Shown here one piece after another: positions 1 to 8,491 of a stretch of DNA of 64,000 nt. Origin of the DNA: Streptomyces sp. AJS327 (GTDB taxonomy: Bacteria; Actinomycetota; Actinomycetes; Streptomycetales; Streptomycetaceae); the NCBI RefSeq assembly GCF_013450295.1, contig NZ_SKBR01000003.1, forward strand, positions 620,001 to 684,000, read 5' to 3'. The number at the start of each line of letters is the position of its first letter. The stretch's first letter is position 1. The notes beneath the pieces were generated by a model. That model was not told the origin of the DNA. It worked only from the letters and a program-made list of their open reading frames with translations, and did not search any database. The position numbers and the translations under genes are program-made.

Positions 1-1768
1 GCTCCATCACGAGGATCTGGTCGGCCGCCCGCACGGTGGACAGCCGGTGGGCGATGACCACCGAGGTGCGGCCCTGGAGCGCCTCGGCCAGTGCCTCCTG
101 GACGGCTGCCTCGGAGGAGGAGTCGAGGTGGGCGGTGGCCTCGTCGAGGATCACCACCTGCGGCTGGGCCAGCAGCAGCCGGGCGATGGTCAGCCGCTGC
201 CGCTCCCCGCCGGACAGCCGGTAGCCGCGCTCGCCGACGAGGGTGTCGAGCCCGTCGGGCAGCCCGGCGATGAGTCCGTCGAGCCGGGCGCGGCGCAGCG
301 CGTCCCAGATCTCCTCGTCCGTCGCCTCGGGACGGGGCAGCAGCAGGTTGGCGCGGATGGTGTCGTGGAAGAGGTGACCGTCCTGGGTGACCATGCCGAG
401 CGCGCCGCGCAGCGAGGCGGACTGGAGGTCGCGAACGTCCTTGCCGGCGAGGCGGATCGCGCCGCTGTCGGTGTCGTAGAGCCGGGGCGCGAGGGACGCG
501 AGGGTGGACTTCCCGGCGCCGGACGAGCCGACGAGCGCCACCATCTGACCGGGCTCCGCGCGGAACGAGATGTCGTGGAGCACCTGTTCGCCGCCCCGGG
601 TGTCGAGCGTGGCGACCTCCTCCAGCGAGGCCAGGGAGACCTTGTCGGCCGCCGGGTAGCCGAAGTTGACGCCGTCGAACTCGACCGAGACGGGGCCGTC
701 CGGCACCGGTTCGGCGTCCGGCTTCTCCTGGATCAGCGGCTTCAGGTCGAGCACCTCGAACACCCGCTGGAAGCTGACCAGCGCGCTCATCACCTCGACC
801 CGGGCGGTGGCCAGCGCGGTGAGCGGGGCGTAGAGCCGGGTGAGCAGCAGCGCGAGGGCGACGACGGAGCCCGGTTCGAGGGCACCGCGCAGCGCGTAGA
901 AGCCGCCGAGCCCGTAGACCAGGGCGAGGGCCAGCGCGGAGGCGAGGGTGAGCGAGGTGATGAACAGGTGCTGGACCATCGCGGTGCGCACCCCGATGTC
1001 CCGCACCCGGCGGGCCCGCGTCTCGAACTCGGCGGACTCCTCCTCGGGGCGGCCGAACAGCTTGACCAGGGTGGCGCCGGGAGCCGAGAAGCGCTCGGTC
1101 ATCTGGGTGCTCATCACCGCGTTGTGATTGGCGCGTTCCCGCTCCAGGCGGGCCAGCCGGGCGCCCATCCGCCGCGCGGGCAGGATGAACAGCGGCAGCA
1201 ACACCAGGGTGAGCAGGGTGATCTGCCAGGAGAGACTGAGCATCACGCCGAGGGTCAGCAGCAACGTGACCAGATTGCTGACGACTTGGGAGAGTGTGTT
1301 GCTGAACGCCCGCTGTGCGCCGATGACGTCGTTGTTCAGCCGACTGACGAGGGCCCCCGTCCGGGTTCGGGTGAAGAAGGCCACCGGCATTCGCTGTACG
1401 TGGTCGTAGACGGCGGTGCGCAGATCCAGGATCAGGCCCTCACCGATGCGCGCGGACAGCCATCGGGTGAAGATGCTGACGACGGCCTCCGCGACCGCGA
1501 TCAACGCGATGAGACCGGCGAGTTGGAGGATGGTCGAGGTGGCGGAGCCCCCCACGATCCGGTCGACCACCTCTCCGGCGAGGAGGGGGGTGGCCACGGT
1601 GAGCCCGGCCAGCAGACTGCTGAGCGCCAGGAACCAGAGCATCTTGCGCCGGTGCCGCCGGGCGAAGGTGAGGATGCGGCGCACCGCCTCCCGGGAGAAG
1701 GGGCGTTGGTCCTGCTTGGCGTGGCTCGCGTTGTACAGCGCGTTCCAGGCGGTCATTTCCATGCTCAT
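1..1768 (-). CDS. ABC exporter, fused permease and ATPase (C-terminus cut by window edge)
   Basis: Type I ABC exporter half-transporter (multidrug/lipid MsbA-like family), which would act as a dimer in the cytoplasmic membrane. About 589 residues are visible. The N-terminal half carries hydrophobic segments from about residue 43 on. The C-terminal half has a Walker A (SSGAGKST), a signature LSGGERQRL, a Walker B with ILDEAT, and the H-loop in VIAHRLSTV, which lies almost at base 1, so only a few tens of residues are missing. Three in-frame ATGs (1768, 1762, 1756) could start it. I chose 1768 because GAGAGG lies upstream at good spacing. A MerR-style promoter lies about 50-75 bp upstream. The substrate cannot be told from sequence. 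The partner half-transporter, if any, is outside the window. Confidence 0.93.
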   Translation of the reverse strand, partial: MSMEMTAWNALYNASHAKQDQRPFSREAVRRILTFARRHRRKMLWFLALSSLLAGLTVATPLLAGEVVDRIVGGSATSTILQLAGLIALIAVAEAVVSIFTRWLSARIGEGLILDLRTAVYDHVQRMPVAFFTRTRTGALVSRLNNDVIGAQRAFSNTLSQVVSNLVTLLLTLGVMLSLSWQITLLTLVLLPLFILPARRMGARLARLERERANHNAVMSTQMTERFSAPGATLVKLFGRPEEESAEFETRARRVRDIGVRTAMVQHLFITSLTLASALALALVYGLGGFYALRGALEPGSVVALALLLTRLYAPLTALATARVEVMSALVSFQRVFEVLDLKPLIQEKPDAEPVPDGPVSVEFDGVNFGYPAADKVSLASLEEVATLDTRGGEQVLHDISFRAEPGQMVALVGSSGAGKSTLASLAPRLYDTDSGAIRLAGKDVRDLQSASLRGALGMVTQDGHLFHDTIRANLLLPRPEATDEEIWDALRRARLDGLIAGLPDGLDTLVGERGYRLSGGERQRLTIARLLLAQPQVVILDEATAHLDSSSEAAVQEALAEALQGRTSVVIAHRLSTVRAADQILVME

Positions 1769-1813
1769 GGCGGTGGCCTCTCGGAGGTGGGTGCCGCGTA
1801 GTGGTAGGAGACG

Positions 1814-1844
1814 AAGGTAAAAGTTAAAGGCAACTTGAAGTCAA
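1814..1844 (-). promoter_or_regulatory. MerR-type promoter for the ABC exporter
   Basis: On the minus strand a -35 TTGACT (1844-1839) and a -10 TACCTT (1819-1814) are separated by 19 bp, the stretched spacer typical of MerR-family promoters. Between them lies the dyad AAGTT-6-AACTT (1836-1821). The regulator itself is not visible here. The dyad differs from the one in front of the TipA-type gene at 7.1 kb. Confidence 0.6.
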
Positions 1845-2495
1845 CCACGTTCCCGGCCGCCCGCCGCCCCCTTCGTCCCGCCCCTCCTCTACCCTCCCCG
1901 GCCTCCCCGTTCGTCCCGTCCTCTCCCCGTTCCCCCTTGGGGGGCTTCGGCGCTCTCCGCCGTGCGGTACGAACGCGCCGGAGCGTGAGACGGGATGGGG
2001 ACCTCCCGGCGTGGGGCGGTGTCCGGGGCGGTGGCGGCGAGGGGGTTCCGTGGTCCGCGCGCGGGACCGGAGCGGGGCCGGAGTGCCGCGAGCACGCGCC
2101 ACGGTCGGGTGCCGGTGGCCCGTGCCAGAGGTCTGTGCCCGCCAACTATGCCGAATGTGCGATCAGTTGACGCATGCCGGAGGTAAAAGCGGGTAGCGCG
2201 GCGTCCTACGGGGTGGACGTGTGGCTCCGGAGGTGCGCGTCCACCGGGTGAGGCCCGTTCGGTCCGGTGTCAAGTCGTCGCGTGCGGTGCTTCTCGGTCG
2301 TATTCGCTGGGCGGCGAGTGCTGTCAGGGGCGGGTGCGGAGCCCGAGTCGGGTGGGCCGGACTCCACGGGTGCGGACGGTGGTTGGGGAGGGAACGAATC
2401 CGCCGAACGGGCCGTCTCACCACACGAGGTGATGGGGAAGCAGCCGTCAGCGACCCGCCTTTGACCGGCTGTGATGGCCTCACGACGGGGGGTCG
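1845..2495. other. Non-coding stretch, nothing recognised
   Basis: GC-rich spacer between the exporter promoter and the DUF397 promoter. Open frames here lack codon bias, start signals and family features. I see no RNA gene or clear hairpin. Confidence 0.5.
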
Positions 2496-2541
2496 TGCAC
2501 GTGCATCCGCACATGCATCAGCACCTGAACGAAGCTATGAT
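2496..2541 (+). promoter_or_regulatory. Promoter and candidate XRE operator upstream of the DUF397 gene
   Basis: A perfect 10-bp palindrome TGCACGTGCA (2496-2505) is followed by a second, imperfect TGCA-rich site (2503-2517) and a good -10 TATGAT (2536-2541). There is no convincing -35 hexamer, and the palindromes occupy that area, which suits an activator-dependent promoter. The identical palindrome lies at 4197-4206 before the XRE gene. Confidence 0.6.
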
Positions 2542-2608
2542 CCGGGCCAGTTGACAGATCACCGGTCTGTTGACCCCACCCCCCACAGCTCTGACCCGGG
2601 AGATCCAA

Positions 2609-2848
2609 GTGCCTCACGCGTACAACGGCATGGCCGCCAGGGACCTCCGGGGGGTCGAGTGGCGGAAGAGCCGGCACAGCAACTCACAGGGCACCTGTGT
2701 GGAGTTCGCCAAACTGCCCAGTGGTGACGTGGCGGTTCGCAACTCGCGCTTCCCCGACGGACCGGCGCTCGTCTACACGACCGCCGAGGTCGAGGCGATG
2801 CTGCTCGGTATCAAGGACGGGGAGTTCGACTACCTCGCGCACGACTGA
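2609..2848 (+). CDS. DUF397 domain protein
   Basis: Small 79-residue protein of the DUF397 family, which in Streptomyces typically sits beside XRE-type regulators with a DUF5753 ligand-like domain and is thought to act with them in developmental control (WhiJ-like systems). The family core is plain: W-R-K-S-R-H-S near the start, then C-V-E-F, VAVRNSRFPDGPALV and a final F. I start it at GTG 2609, which has GGGAG at proper spacing, rather than at the upstream in-frame ATG 2570. The ATPase and XRE members of the same trio follow at 3.5-5.2 kb. The molecular role of DUF397 is not established. Confidence 0.85.
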   Translation: MPHAYNGMAARDLRGVEWRKSRHSNSQGTCVEFAKLPSGDVAVRNSRFPDGPALVYTTAEVEAMLLGIKDGEFDYLAHD

Positions 2849-3486
2849 CCCGCGCGGACCCCTCGCGCGCGACCGGCCCGCACGGGCTGGCGCCGTGGCC
2901 ACTCCGGCCGTCCGTGGCCGGTGGGCGCTCGGCGGGGCGAGGTCCTCGGTCCTCGCGCCCCGGGGCCGGATCGGCACGGTCCGCGCGCGGGGCCCCTTCT
3001 TCTACGCCCTCCATACCCCTTACCACCGCGCCACGCGGCGCACCGGTCGTCCGCCGGACGGGCCCCGCCCCGGCCGCCGGTCCCGTACCGGCGTCCGAGG
3101 CGCCCGGTGAGCCGCCGGGCGCGGACCCGCCGTCGCCGGGGCGGGCGAGGGCGCGTGCCACCCGGAGGCGGACGTGAACTGACCCAACCCCTGGTGGACG
3201 CGGCCGTGTTCCGTGGCCGTCGGCCTGAGTGCCCTGTCGTAGACGCGGGTTGGGGGAGTCGGTGGGCGCGGGTGGGGAACCGTGGCGTGGTGGCGCCGCC
3301 GGGGTCCGTGGTCCGGGGCGCCCGCCGTCGGCCCCTGACGGTGGGCCACTGTCAGAGGGGGACGACGGATGGGGGACCGGAACGGGTGACGGAGCCCGGT
3401 GCCGACGGCGGCGCCCGGAGGTGCCGGGGAGCGCCCAGCGGGGTCCGGCCGCCACCACGGGTACCGGGGCGCGGGCCCAGGCGGCC
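2849..3486. other. Non-coding stretch, nothing recognised
   Basis: About 640 bp between the DUF397 gene and the 3' end of the ATPase gene. It is very GC-rich, and the open frames on both strands look like shadows without a start signal or family match. I see no convincing hairpin. Confidence 0.45.
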
Positions 3487-4023
3487 CTACGGGGTGCGTG
3501 GTTCGTGGGTGCCCAACCGGAACAGGGCCCAGACGACCTTGCCCGGTGTCGGGGAACCGCCGGTCAGCGGGTGCCAACCCCAGGCGTCGCTGAAGGAGTT
3601 GACCAGGTGCAGGCCGCGCCCCGACTCGGCGGCGAAGCCCGCGAAGGGGTCCTCCCCTCCGGCGCTCTCCGGCGGGGCCGGGGGCTGCGGGGCGATCGCG
3701 CTCGGGTCGCGCACGGCGCACACCAGGCGCGCCGACCAGCGCATCAGGTGGAGCCGCACCGGTGGCTCCAGCAACGTCCCCCGGACCGGGGGGAGTCCGT
3801 GCCGCAGGGCGTTCGTCACCAGCTCGGAGACGACCAGGGTGACACTGTCGAACGCCTCGCTGAGGTCCCACCGTTGTAGCGTGCACCGGGTGAACTCCCG
3901 GGCGCTCTTCACCGCTTCGTAGCGTGGGGGCAGCGCGCACGACGCTGAGCTGGAGACCGTGGTGGCGTCGAGTACGGGGAGCCCCTGTAACGGCTCAAGT
4001 ACCGTCGATCCCTCGGTCCCCAT
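3487..4023 (-). CDS. Anti-sigma-type ATP-binding protein (HATPase_c_2)
   Basis: A 178-residue protein of the RsbW/SpoIIAB-like ATPase family, abundant in Streptomyces as orphan regulators. The N-box ELVTNALRHG and the G-box region with GRGLHLV mark the Bergerat ATP-binding fold. No transmembrane or phospho-acceptor domain is present. ATG 4023 is preceded by AGGAG at 8 nt. It is divergent from the XRE gene across 4024-4300, and with the DUF397 gene these form the usual trio, so a shared regulatory role is likely. Its partner (sigma factor or anti-anti-sigma factor) is not in the window. Confidence 0.85.
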   Translation of the reverse strand: MGTEGSTVLEPLQGLPVLDATTVSSSASCALPPRYEAVKSAREFTRCTLQRWDLSEAFDSVTLVVSELVTNALRHGLPPVRGTLLEPPVRLHLMRWSARLVCAVRDPSAIAPQPPAPPESAGGEDPFAGFAAESGRGLHLVNSFSDAWGWHPLTGGSPTPGKVVWALFRLGTHEPRTP

Positions 4024-4178
4024 GACGAGCCACTCCTGGCGTTCGCGGCAGTGATGATCCTGTGTGGATCCTGTTGGCCGTGCTCCTCTGGACAGATCTC
4101 GCGTCACAGTGCTCGGTACCCCCCAACGCCTTTGGCACTGGGTGCACTTGTGCGATCCCCATGGTTCCCAATGCCCTC

Positions 4179-4206
4179 GGCAGATGCAAGGGCAGATGCA
4201 CGTGCA
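4179..4206 (+). promoter_or_regulatory. Candidate XRE operator with direct repeat and palindrome
   Basis: GGCAGATGCA occurs twice (4179-4188 and 4191-4200), and the second copy runs into TGCACGTGCA (4197-4206), the palindrome also found before the DUF397 gene. A looser GCAC-2-GTGC dyad is at 4144-4153. The site lies between the divergent ATPase and XRE genes, so it could serve both. Confidence 0.5.
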
Positions 4207-4300
4207 CGGGAGAGTTTCGATCGTGTGTAACCGCACGGGCACGCAACGGAACGCGGAAGTGGCACACTTCCCTTCGAGCAGGGGTGGAGGGCTGATCGGA

Positions 4301-5224
4301 ATGACGGCAGAACCGGCAAGCAGCGTCAGTAGCGTGTCAAGCGTGACAAACGGGGCGAGTGGTTCAGGTGGGTCAAGCGGCTCCATGGTGCGGCGCATCC
4401 TGCTCGGGTCTCAGTTGAGGCGGCTCCGGGAGGCGTCCGGCGTCACCAGGGAGGCCGCTGGATACTCGATTCGGGCTTCCGAGTCCAAGATCAGCCGGAT
4501 GGAGCTGGGGCGCGTGAGTTTCAAGGCGCGAGACGTAGAGGATCTGCTCACGCTCTACGGAGTAACGGAAGACACCGATCGCGAGCCGCTGTTGAGCCTG
4601 GCTCGCGATTCGAGCATCGCCGGGTGGTGGCACCGCTACAGCGACGTGCTGCCCGGCTGGTTCCAGACGTACGTGGGGCTGGAGGGCGCGGCCTCCCACA
4701 TCAACACCTACGAGGTGCAGTTCGTGCACGGACTGCTCCAGACCGAGGCGTACGCCCACGCCGTGGTCACCACCGGTCACCGCACCGACATCCCGGAGGA
4801 GGAGGTCGAGCGGCGGGTGGCGCTGCGCAGGGAGCGCCAGCGGCTGCTGACCGACGAGAACGGCCCGGAGTTCCTCTGTGTGCTGGACGAGGCGGTGCTG
4901 CACCGGCCGTTCGGCAGCCACTCCGTCATGGAGGGCCAGCTGCGGCATCTGGCCGAGATCTCCGAGCAGCCCAACGTGACCATCCAGGTCGTCCCCTACG
5001 AGCTGGGCGGTCACCCGGCCGAGAGCGGTGCCTTCACCCTGCTCCGCTTCCCCGAGTCGGACCTGAACGACGTGGTGTATCTCGAACAGCTCACCAGCGC
5101 GCTCTACTTGGACAAGCGGGATGAGGTGGCACAGTACGACCAGGTGCTCGACCGGCTGGTCAACGGCGCAGCCTCGCCCGAACGTTCGCGTGACCTGCTA
5201 CACGAGATCCGCCAACTCCGCTAG
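4301..5224 (+). CDS. XRE-family regulator with DUF5753 domain
   Basis: A 307-residue DNA-binding protein. After a Ser/Gly-rich leader of about 28 residues comes a helix-turn-helix (LGSQLRRLREASGVTREAAG to SKISRMELGR, about 35-75). The rest is DUF5753, recognisable from WHRYSDVLPGWFQTYVGLE, VHGLLQTEAYA, RQRLL and the RF-ESD-VVYLE segment near the end. This is the usual partner of DUF397 proteins. ATG 4301 has GGAGG about 9 nt upstream. It precedes the aldehyde dehydrogenase by 58 bp on the same strand, so co-transcription is possible. Its operator is probably the TGCACGTGCA palindrome found before it and before the DUF397 gene (inference). Confidence 0.9.
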   Translation: MTAEPASSVSSVSSVTNGASGSGGSSGSMVRRILLGSQLRRLREASGVTREAAGYSIRASESKISRMELGRVSFKARDVEDLLTLYGVTEDTDREPLLSLARDSSIAGWWHRYSDVLPGWFQTYVGLEGAASHINTYEVQFVHGLLQTEAYAHAVVTTGHRTDIPEEEVERRVALRRERQRLLTDENGPEFLCVLDEAVLHRPFGSHSVMEGQLRHLAEISEQPNVTIQVVPYELGGHPAESGAFTLLRFPESDLNDVVYLEQLTSALYLDKRDEVAQYDQVLDRLVNGAASPERSRDLLHEIRQLR

Positions 5225-5282
5225 TGCGCACGTAAGATGACCTCGCATCAGCGGCACCTTTCCACCCCCCAGAAGGAATGGC

Positions 5283-6740
5283 ATGTCCTACTTCACGGAC
5301 TTGGCGCTTCAGTACATTGATGGCGAGTGGCGACCAGGAAGTGGCTCCTGGGACATAATCGACTTCAACCCCTACAACGGTGAGAAGCTCGCCTCGCTCA
5401 CCGTCGCCACCGAGGAAGAGGTCGACCAGGCGTACCGGGCCGCCGAGCGGGCCCAGCGGGGGTGGGCGGAGACGAACCCCTACGCGCGCCGGCTCGTCTT
5501 CGAGCGGGCGATAAGGATCGTCGAGGACAACGAGGCGGAGATCACCGAGGCGATCATCGCCGAACTGGGCGGCACCCGGCTGAAGGCGGCGTTCGAACTC
5601 CATCTGGCGAAGGAGTTCCTCCGCGAGGCCGTGCAGCTGTCGCTGCGTGCGGAGGGCCGGATCGCGCCCTCGCTGATCGACGGTAAGGAGAACCGCGTCT
5701 ACCGGCTGCCGGTCGGGGTCGTCGGCGTCATCTCCCCCTTCAACTTCCCCTTCCTCATCTCCCTCAAGTCCGTCGCCCCGGCACTCGCGTTGGGCAACGC
5801 GGTCGTGCTCAAGCCGCACCAGTCCACCCCCGTCTGCGGGGGGGCGCTCATCGCGAAGGTGCTGGAGGAGGCCGGACTGCCCGGGGGGTTGCTGAACGTC
5901 GTGATGACGGACAGCGCCGAGATCGGCGACGCGCTGATAGAGCACCCGGTGCCCAAGGTGATCTCCTTCACCGGGTCCGACGCGGTGGGGCGGCACGTCG
6001 CCACCGTCGCCGCGAACAACTTCAAGCGGGTGATACTGCAACTCGGCGCCAACAGCGCCCTGATCGTCCTCGACGACGCGGACATCGACTACGCGGTCGA
6101 CGCGGCGGTCTTCTCCCGGTACATCCACCACGGCCAGCTCTGTATGGCCGCAAACCGGATCATCGTGGACCGGAGCGTGGTGGACGTCTTCAGCGAGAAG
6201 TTCGCGAACAAGGTGCGGGGGCTGACCGTCGGGGACCCGGCCGACCCCAGCACCCACATCGGCCCATTGATCAACTCCCGGCAGACGGAGCGCGTCGGCG
6301 CCCTCGTCGACCAGGCGCTGGACGAGGGCGCGATCGCCCTCGTGCGGGGGAAGACCGAGGGCAACCTGGTGTGGCCCACGGTGCTGACCGGGCTGCCGGA
6401 GGACTCCTCGCTGCTCAAGGAGGAGATCTTCGGGCCGGTGGCGTTGCTCGTCCCGGTGGACGGCGAGGACGAGGCGATCCGCATCGCCAACGACACCCCC
6501 TACGGCCTCGGCGGGGCGGTGCACACCGCGAACATCGAGCGCGGGGTGTCCGTCGCGATGCGTATCGAGAGCGGCATGATGCACGTCAACGACTCGACGG
6601 TGGCGGACGAGCCGATCGTCCCGTTCGGTGGCGAGAAGCACTCCGGCCTCGGCAGGCTCAACGGAGAGCAGATGGTGGAGGCGTTCACCACCACCAAGTG
6701 GATCTCCATCCAGCACGGCCGCAGCGGCTTCCCCTTCTGA
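5283..6740 (+). CDS. Aldehyde dehydrogenase (vanillin/benzaldehyde-type) with altered catalytic base
   Basis: A 485-residue NAD(P)-dependent aldehyde dehydrogenase superfamily member of full length. It has the SPFNFPF nucleotide-binding region (151-157), FTGSDAVG (229-236) and the catalytic cysteine C287 in HHGQLCMAANR. The general-base position, normally Glu in an ELGG motif 34 residues before the cysteine, reads LQLGAN here, so Q253 replaces Glu and A256 the second Gly. The codon is CAA, so this is not a reading-frame artefact. It may be inactive as a dehydrogenase or use another base. The start has AGAAGGA at a normal distance. It follows the XRE gene closely and ends in a strong hairpin. 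Confidence 0.9.
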   Translation: MSYFTDLALQYIDGEWRPGSGSWDIIDFNPYNGEKLASLTVATEEEVDQAYRAAERAQRGWAETNPYARRLVFERAIRIVEDNEAEITEAIIAELGGTRLKAAFELHLAKEFLREAVQLSLRAEGRIAPSLIDGKENRVYRLPVGVVGVISPFNFPFLISLKSVAPALALGNAVVLKPHQSTPVCGGALIAKVLEEAGLPGGLLNVVMTDSAEIGDALIEHPVPKVISFTGSDAVGRHVATVAANNFKRVILQLGANSALIVLDDADIDYAVDAAVFSRYIHHGQLCMAANRIIVDRSVVDVFSEKFANKVRGLTVGDPADPSTHIGPLINSRQTERVGALVDQALDEGAIALVRGKTEGNLVWPTVLTGLPEDSSLLKEEIFGPVALLVPVDGEDEAIRIANDTPYGLGGAVHTANIERGVSVAMRIESGMMHVNDSTVADEPIVPFGGEKHSGLGRLNGEQMVEAFTTTKWISIQHGRSGFPF

Positions 6741-6743
6741 CGC

Positions 6744-6779
6744 CGGCTTCCAGGCCGTACGCACCCGGCCTGGAAGCCG
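6744..6779 (+). terminator. Rho-independent-like terminator after the aldehyde dehydrogenase
   Basis: A perfect 13-bp stem (6744-6756 with 6767-6779) with a 10-nt loop starts 3 nt after the stop codon. There is no U-tract, as is usual for Streptomyces terminators. Confidence 0.8.
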
Positions 6780-7070
6780 CGGCACCGCGCTCCACCAACC
6801 CGGGCGATCCCCGGCACCGTCCTCGACGCGGTACATCACTCGTTCCCCAACTCCCCTCGCGGCGCGGCCCGATGGCCTCGTCGTCCGCCGCCGTGCCCGG
6901 TCGGGGGCCCGCGATCCCGCGCGACGCCCCGGCCCCCCTCCCACGGCCCCGCGCTCCCCGTACGCGCGGCCGCCCCGGCCGTCTCGGGACCGTCGACCGC
7001 CGCGACTCCCGCCCGCACGCCCGTCGTTCGGCACCCCGTGGCCGCCCGCACGGTCCCGGTCCGGACGGGC
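6780..7070. other. Non-coding spacer before the TipA-type promoter
   Basis: About 290 bp of GC-rich sequence between the terminator and the TipA-type promoter. No gene or structured RNA was recognised. Confidence 0.5.
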
Positions 7071-7101
7071 TTGCACCTCACGTCACGTGAGGGGACAGGC
7101 T
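7071..7101 (+). promoter_or_regulatory. tipA-type promoter and operator
   Basis: -35 TTGCAC (7071-7076) and a weak -10 CAGGCT (7096-7101) lie 19 bp apart. They enclose a perfect inverted repeat CCTCACGT-C-ACGTGAGG (7076-7092). This matches the architecture, and as I recall it much of the sequence, of the thiostrepton-inducible tipA promoter. It is probably autoregulated by the gene 46 bp downstream. Confidence 0.8.
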
Positions 7102-7147
7102 GGACCCGTCACGGCGACCGCCGTGGCAGTACCGCGCAGGGGGGAAC

Positions 7148-7906
7148 GTGAGCCACTCGTCGGGCCAACTCGCGGCGATCGCCGGGGTGTCGGTGCGCAC
7201 GCTGCACCACTACGACGACATCGGGTTGCTGGTGCCCGGTGAGCGCACCGGCGCCGGGCACCGGCGCTACACCGACACCGACGTCGACCGGCTCCAGCAG
7301 ATCCTGTTCTACCGGGAGTTGGGCTTCCGGCTGGAGGAGGTCGCGGCGCTGCTCGACGACCCGGCTGCGGACCCCCACGAGCATCTACGGCGGCAGCACG
7401 CGCTGTTGAGCGCCCGCATCGACCGGCTTCGGGAGATGGCCGCCGCCGTGGAACGGACCATGGAGGCGAGGACGATGGGCATCAGCCTGACCCCCGAGGA
7501 GAAGTTCGAGGTCTTCGGGGACTTCGACCCGGACGCGTACGCGGCGGAGGCCGAACGGCGCTGGGGCGGCAGCGACGCCTGGCGGGAGAGCCGGCGCCGT
7601 ACCGCCGCCTACACCAAGGAGGACTGGAAACGGGTCAAGGAGGAGTTCGACGCCCTCCACCAGCGGGTCGCGGAGCTGATGGAGGCCGGTGAACCGGCCG
7701 ACGGGCGGGCCGCGACGGACGCCGCCGAGGCGCACCGGAGCTTCCTGAGCCGGACCAGCTACGACTGCTCGCACGCCATGCACGTCAGCCTGGGCGAGAT
7801 GTACGTCGCCGACGAGCGGTTCACCGCGACGTACGAGGCGATCCGGCCGGGGCTGGCCCGGTACCTGCGCGACGCCATCGTGGCCAACGCCGCGCGCGCC
7901 AGCTGA
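7148..7906 (+). CDS. tipA: TipA-type MerR-family regulator
   Basis: A 252-residue transcription factor. It has an N-terminal MerR winged helix (about 5-70: SVRTLHHYDDIGLL, RRYTDTDV), a coiled coil (about 75-108) and a C-terminal TipAS drug-binding domain (110-252). In S. lividans TipAL binds thiopeptides and activates its own promoter, and an in-frame internal start makes the sensor TipAS alone. That start is kept here: M110 (ATG 7475) is preceded by GGAGG/GAGG. Numbering matches TipAL exactly. C207 is present, but the position of the thiopeptide-linking C214 is Ser (YDCSHAMHVSL). GTG 7148 has GGGGGG just upstream. Identity as the tipA orthologue also rests on the matching operator and gene order. 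Confidence 0.9.
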   Translation: MSHSSGQLAAIAGVSVRTLHHYDDIGLLVPGERTGAGHRRYTDTDVDRLQQILFYRELGFRLEEVAALLDDPAADPHEHLRRQHALLSARIDRLREMAAAVERTMEARTMGISLTPEEKFEVFGDFDPDAYAAEAERRWGGSDAWRESRRRTAAYTKEDWKRVKEEFDALHQRVAELMEAGEPADGRAATDAAEAHRSFLSRTSYDCSHAMHVSLGEMYVADERFTATYEAIRPGLARYLRDAIVANAARAS

Positions 7907-8491
7907 GCCGCGACCCGGGCGCCCGGCTCCGTTGTCCCGAGTCCCGTGTCCCGTGCCGAGGCTGTGGGCCGGGGGTGCGCGGGGCGCGGGCACCGGGCGC
8001 GGGCGCGCCGGTCACGTGCCGGGGCGACGCCCGTCGGCTCGGCCTCCGCCGAGCCCGCCCCGGGTGCCCGAGCGCCCTTCGGCGCCACTCCACTCCACCT
8101 TCTCCCCGGCAGGTTCACCCGCCCCGCTCTCGCCCCGTGCGGACGCGGTCGGCTGACGCCCCGTGGGGCCGCCCGCGCGGCCCGCGGGGCGGCCGCCCAG
8201 CCGGGCCCGATCGGGCCTGTTCAGCGGTGCGGCGCGGGGCGTTCCGCAGCCGGTCACCGGGGCTCCCCGGTTGACCGGTCCCGATCAGGCGTACGAGGCC
8301 GGTGCGCCTTATGCTTCCGGACGGAGCGGCTGTGTCATGCAGCGATTTCGGGCCATGCCCCGGATCGTTCGGCAGCCCGCCTCCCGGACTGGGCATCGGA
8401 CAGTGGGGCGCGTCGCGTGGGGCGGCGCCGGCCGCGGCTCGCCCGGTCAGCGGTGCGCACGCTGGCCGGGCAGGTGAGGAGTGGACAGAAA
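7907..8491. other. Long leader region before the exporter, nothing firm
   Basis: About 585 bp. A TATGCT hexamer at 8310-8315 could be a -10 box, but no -35 stands at the right distance. Open frames here run into the exporter frame but show no credible start. No RNA element was recognised. Confidence 0.4.

Noticed and set aside
47..1801. Long plus-strand open frame of 584 codons
   Set aside because: It is the antisense shadow of the ABC exporter; the minus strand shows Walker A, signature and H-loop motifs.
3020..3940. Minus-strand frame of 306 codons around the ATPase gene
   Set aside because: It overlaps the ATPase gene in another frame and has no motif or start signal.
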